This document shows positions 61,200 to 64,000 of a stretch of DNA of 64,000 bases, one piece after another. Position numbers and translations under genes: made by a program. Source of the stretch: Paenibacillus silagei (GTDB taxonomy: Bacteria > Bacillota > Bacilli > Paenibacillales > Paenibacillaceae); assembly GCF_017874735.1 (NCBI RefSeq), contig NZ_JAGGLV010000005.1, positions 310,001 to 374,000 of the forward strand. Reading direction: 5' to 3'. The notes beneath the pieces were generated by a model. The model worked only from the letters and a program-made list of their open reading frames with translations. It searched no databases and had not been told where the DNA came from. Positions within the stretch are counted from its first letter, which is position 1, and the number at the start of each line of letters is the position of its first letter.

Positions 61200-64000
61200 A
61201 TGAGGAAAAAAAGTTTGGTGATGTTACCCTTTGTAATCCTGATGTCCTTCATGCTGGCAGGCATCTCCAGTGCAGAGGTAACCTCTAATTTTGTCAATCC
61301 GCTTATGGGAGGTGCTGATCCCACCATCGCCAGGGCTGCAGACGGCTATTACTATTCAGCCTTTTCGGGCGATAACAATATCACCCTGAAGAGGCATGAG
61401 ACCATTCTCGGCGTATCTGTTGCCAAAAGCAAAGTTGTCTGGAAAAAGCCGGATAACTTTGGATACGTATGGGGTCCTTATATCTATAGGCTGGAGGGTA
61501 AATGGTACCTGTACTTCTCTTCCGGCCCGGAGAATGATTACGGTTATGGTCATCCCAGCTCATATGTCCTGGAGAATGCGTCTCCCGATCCTTTTGAAGG
61601 AACCTGGGAGCTTAAGGGCGAATCCGCCAATGCAGACAGCGACGGGCAGGTTACGGTCAAGCAAGGGCTGCTGAACACGGAGAGCTTCGGTTTGGCCTGC
61701 GGAGTGGTATCCATTCAAGGAGAAACCTACTTCACCTATACCAAATACTTCTATTTTCCTGACCCGAACGACCCGGCAAAGACGAAATTTGACGAGAGTC
61801 CTACCATTGTCAAAATGAAGAACCCGTGGACCCTGGAAGGTCCGGAGGGCACTGTGGCCCGGCCGCAATATGACTGGGAGAAGCAGCACGATAATATCAA
61901 TGAGGGCGCGGCAGTAGTGGAACGCAATGGCAAAACCTATTTCGCTTACTCTGCAAGCAGCTTCATGAATGATAACTATTCTGTGGGAGTATCCGTGGCG
62001 GATGCCGGCTCCGATGTGATGCAGGCAGATTCCTGGGTGAAGCATCCTGAGCCGGTCATGAAAAGATCGGATGAGAACAGCTCCTACGGACCGGGATCCC
62101 CCCTGTTCCTGAAGTCCGAGGACGACACCGAGGATTGGATCATGTATCATGGCATACCGACTCATGGACAAGGCGGCGGGAACCGGGGTATCAGAGCCCA
62201 ACGCTTCCACTGGGATGATCATGATTTCATCAATCTTGGAATCCCTTCCAATCCCGGCACTGTCCTGAACAGACCCTCCGGCGAGGAAAAAAGCGAAATC
62301 TACGAAGCCGAAGATGCAAGCCTGTCCGGTGTGACCAGAATCGTCGGCAAAAGCGGTTATGCTTCAGGCGGCCTGTACGAGAAATTCAGCAACAGCAGCG
62401 ACAATAACTATGTAGAGTTTACAGTGAACACCAACGCACCGGGAACCTACTCTCTGGATTTCAGGTACAACAACAATACGCCAGGCGCGGTTAACATGAA
62501 ATTAAAAGTCAACGGGGGGGCAGCCCGGGATCTCTCTTTTGCCTCCAACGCAGGCTTTGATGCCAACTTCGATATCCATTCCGTTCATAATATTCAGCTG
62601 AATGCCGGAAGCAACACGATCCGGTTATCCGGCAGAAGCGAGCTGGCCCTGGATGCGATGATTATCAAACGAAGCAGCCTGTACGAGGCCGAAGATGCCA
62701 TTCTGTCCGGGAATGCTCAGATTGACAGAAACCACGCGGGATATAGCGGAACCGGATTTGCCGGCGGCTTATGGGTTACCGATTCTGCGGTCACCTTCAA
62801 GGTTAATGCCGCCAGTGCAGGCAGCTATTCGGTTAATCTGGGCTACAGCTTAGGGTTTCCGGATGACCGGACTCTGACTATGTATGTGAACGGGCAAAAA
62901 ATTAAGCGGGTCGATTTCTTCAGCCTGGGGAGCTGGGACCGCTGGGCCGACCGTTATGACAATGTTTTCCTCAAAGAAGGGGAAAATACGATCATGTACA
63001 AATATGACGCCGGTGATACCGCCAATGTCAATCTGGACTATATCACGGTCACCGAAGCAACCACCTGGCATTATGGAGCAGAGGATGCCAAGCTGACGGG
63101 CGCGTCTGACACTTCAGTCGTGTACGCCAAAGACGGCAACATGGGGACCGGTTATGTAACCGGGCTAGCCGCTGCGAACTCCTCGGTAGAGTTTGCTGTA
63201 AATATTGAGAATGCGGCGTCCTATGATGTGAAATTGAGATATGCAAAAGCTGATGCGGGCAAAACCCTGGCCCTCTACTTAAACGGCACCCGGATCAAGA
63301 GCATCACCCTCCCTGCTTCCGGAGGGCCTGCGGTCTGGAAGGAGCAGCTTGAGACGCTGAGCCTGAAGCAGGGAAAGAACACAATTACTTACAAGAATGA
63401 AACGGACAATACCGGCATCATCAATATCGACAGTATTCATCTGACCAAGCGTACCCCCTGGAGGTATCAGGCAGAAGATGCCGCCAGAGCCGGAAGCCTG
63501 CAGGTGGCCAGAGATCATCTGTGGTATGAAGGCAACGGATTCGTCGGCGGCTTCGAGCAGACGGGCGATTCGCTGAAGTTCGAGGTCAACGTGCCCAATA
63601 CGGCAGCCTATACGTCAACCCTGCGGTATTCCGGCGCACAGAGCACCAACATAACGATGTCGATGTACGTTAACGGGCAGCGAATCAAGCAAGTCTCTCT
63701 GACTCCAACCGCGAATTGGGAGATGTGGGCCAACAGTACCGAGTCCGTGAACCTGAACGCGGGTAAGAATGTCATTCAATTCATCCGTGAACAGGGCGAT
63801 ACCGGAAGATTCAATATCGACAGTCTCACCATTGATAAGACAAGCGGCGGATTTATGAGCTCCAATGCCAAGAAGATCATTCCCGAAAAAATGGTCAAAA
63901 TCCAGCCGAAGCACAGCGGAAAATCACTCGATGTAGACCGGGTCTCCAGTGATCCGCTGGCGGTCATTAACCAATGGGCGAACGGCGACGGCAATAATCA
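61200..64000 (+). CDS. Secreted GH43 glycosidase with multiple CBM modules (3' end cut by the window)
   Basis: At least 933 codons, open to the end of the window; start ATG 61200 after AAGGAG. A signal peptide (MRKKSLVMLPFVILMSFMLA, then GISSA) precedes a five-bladed propeller of GH43 type: GADPTIARAADGYYY, GYVWGPYIYRLEGKWYLYFS, INEGAAVVERNGKTYFAYSA and SYGPGSPLF. Four CBM6/CBM35-like modules follow, starting with YEAEDASLSG (about 62301), YEAEDAILSG (62682), YGAEDAKLTG (63072) and YQAEDAARAG (63465), spaced about 380-400 bases. The last residues (KHSGKSLDVDR, NQWANGDGNN) begin a ricin-type beta-trefoil lectin. Likely an arabinan or xylan side-chain enzyme at the cell surface. Confidence 0.9.
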   Translation, partial: MRKKSLVMLPFVILMSFMLAGISSAEVTSNFVNPLMGGADPTIARAADGYYYSAFSGDNNITLKRHETILGVSVAKSKVVWKKPDNFGYVWGPYIYRLEGKWYLYFSSGPENDYGYGHPSSYVLENASPDPFEGTWELKGESANADSDGQVTVKQGLLNTESFGLACGVVSIQGETYFTYTKYFYFPDPNDPAKTKFDESPTIVKMKNPWTLEGPEGTVARPQYDWEKQHDNINEGAAVVERNGKTYFAYSASSFMNDNYSVGVSVADAGSDVMQADSWVKHPEPVMKRSDENSSYGPGSPLFLKSEDDTEDWIMYHGIPTHGQGGGNRGIRAQRFHWDDHDFINLGIPSNPGTVLNRPSGEEKSEIYEAEDASLSGVTRIVGKSGYASGGLYEKFSNSSDNNYVEFTVNTNAPGTYSLDFRYNNNTPGAVNMKLKVNGGAARDLSFASNAGFDANFDIHSVHNIQLNAGSNTIRLSGRSELALDAMIIKRSSLYEAEDAILSGNAQIDRNHAGYSGTGFAGGLWVTDSAVTFKVNAASAGSYSVNLGYSLGFPDDRTLTMYVNGQKIKRVDFFSLGSWDRWADRYDNVFLKEGENTIMYKYDAGDTANVNLDYITVTEATTWHYGAEDAKLTGASDTSVVYAKDGNMGTGYVTGLAAANSSVEFAVNIENAASYDVKLRYAKADAGKTLALYLNGTRIKSITLPASGGPAVWKEQLETLSLKQGKNTITYKNETDNTGIINIDSIHLTKRTPWRYQAEDAARAGSLQVARDHLWYEGNGFVGGFEQTGDSLKFEVNVPNTAAYTSTLRYSGAQSTNITMSMYVNGQRIKQVSLTPTANWEMWANSTESVNLNAGKNVIQFIREQGDTGRFNIDSLTIDKTSGGFMSSNAKKIIPEKMVKIQPKHSGKSLDVDRVSSDPLAVINQWANGDGNN

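Overview
The window looks like a chromosomal segment of a Paenibacillus-type spore-forming Firmicute. The basis is the sporulation gene bofC next to ruvCAB-queA-tgt-yajC, Gram-positive style Shine-Dalgarno sites (AGGAGG and variants), moderately high GC, a ComQXPA quorum-sensing locus, a BceRS-AB type peptide-response module, and carbohydrate ABC systems of the LplB/LplC kind with large AraC-type sensor-regulators. No rRNA, tRNA, transposase or phage gene was seen. The 3' end cuts through a large GH43 enzyme.

Region by region. (1) 1-9.4 kb is core genome: a PAP2 phosphatase, then a minus-strand run ruvC-ruvA-ruvB-(SpoIID/LytB protein)-queA-tgt-yajC, preceded by bofC. The ruvC-bofC gap holds two arrays of about 51-bp tandem repeats. 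(2) 9.4-16.9 kb: a serpin lipoprotein, fabV, a 52-bp hairpin repeat array, an ABC exporter with a LytTR regulator fused to a degenerate ABC ATPase, a membrane protein and a GH88-type unsaturated glucuronyl hydrolase. (3) 16.9-21.2 kb: a complete comQXPA locus, including a comX gene of 59 codons (19994-20173) read by hand translation. (4) 21.3-39.6 kb: one long minus-strand RiPP operon. It has three tandem 52-residue precursor peptides with an identical Ser/Cys-rich core, two LanB-type dehydratases, two LanB C-domain-like proteins, two YcaO cyclodehydratases with Zn-cysteine partners, a SagB-type azoline dehydrogenase, an ABC exporter and an M20 amidohydrolase. This is the enzyme set of a thiopeptide-like or dehydrated linear azole peptide, with duplicated cyclisation and dehydration enzymes. 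(5) 39.8-46 kb: a small membrane protein, an MBL-fold hydrolase and a BceR/S/A/B module suited to peptide-antibiotic sensing and resistance. (6) 46-64 kb: a carbohydrate-utilisation region with a secreted beta-helix protein, solute-binding protein, two permeases, three AraC-type regulators, an SGNH hydrolase, a GHL6-like glycosidase and a multi-CBM GH43 enzyme.

The most interesting unit is regions 3 and 4 together: a prenyl-pheromone quorum system directly abutting a triplicate-precursor RiPP cluster. Possible ComA half-sites (TTGCGG) lie in the intergenic region upstream of the precursors and again upstream of comX. The Bce module on the other side is a plausible self-protection system. My model is density-dependent production of a modified Ser/Cys peptide, exported by the ABC pair. 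Enzyme families are read from motifs in the translated sequence; the chemistry of the product is inference.
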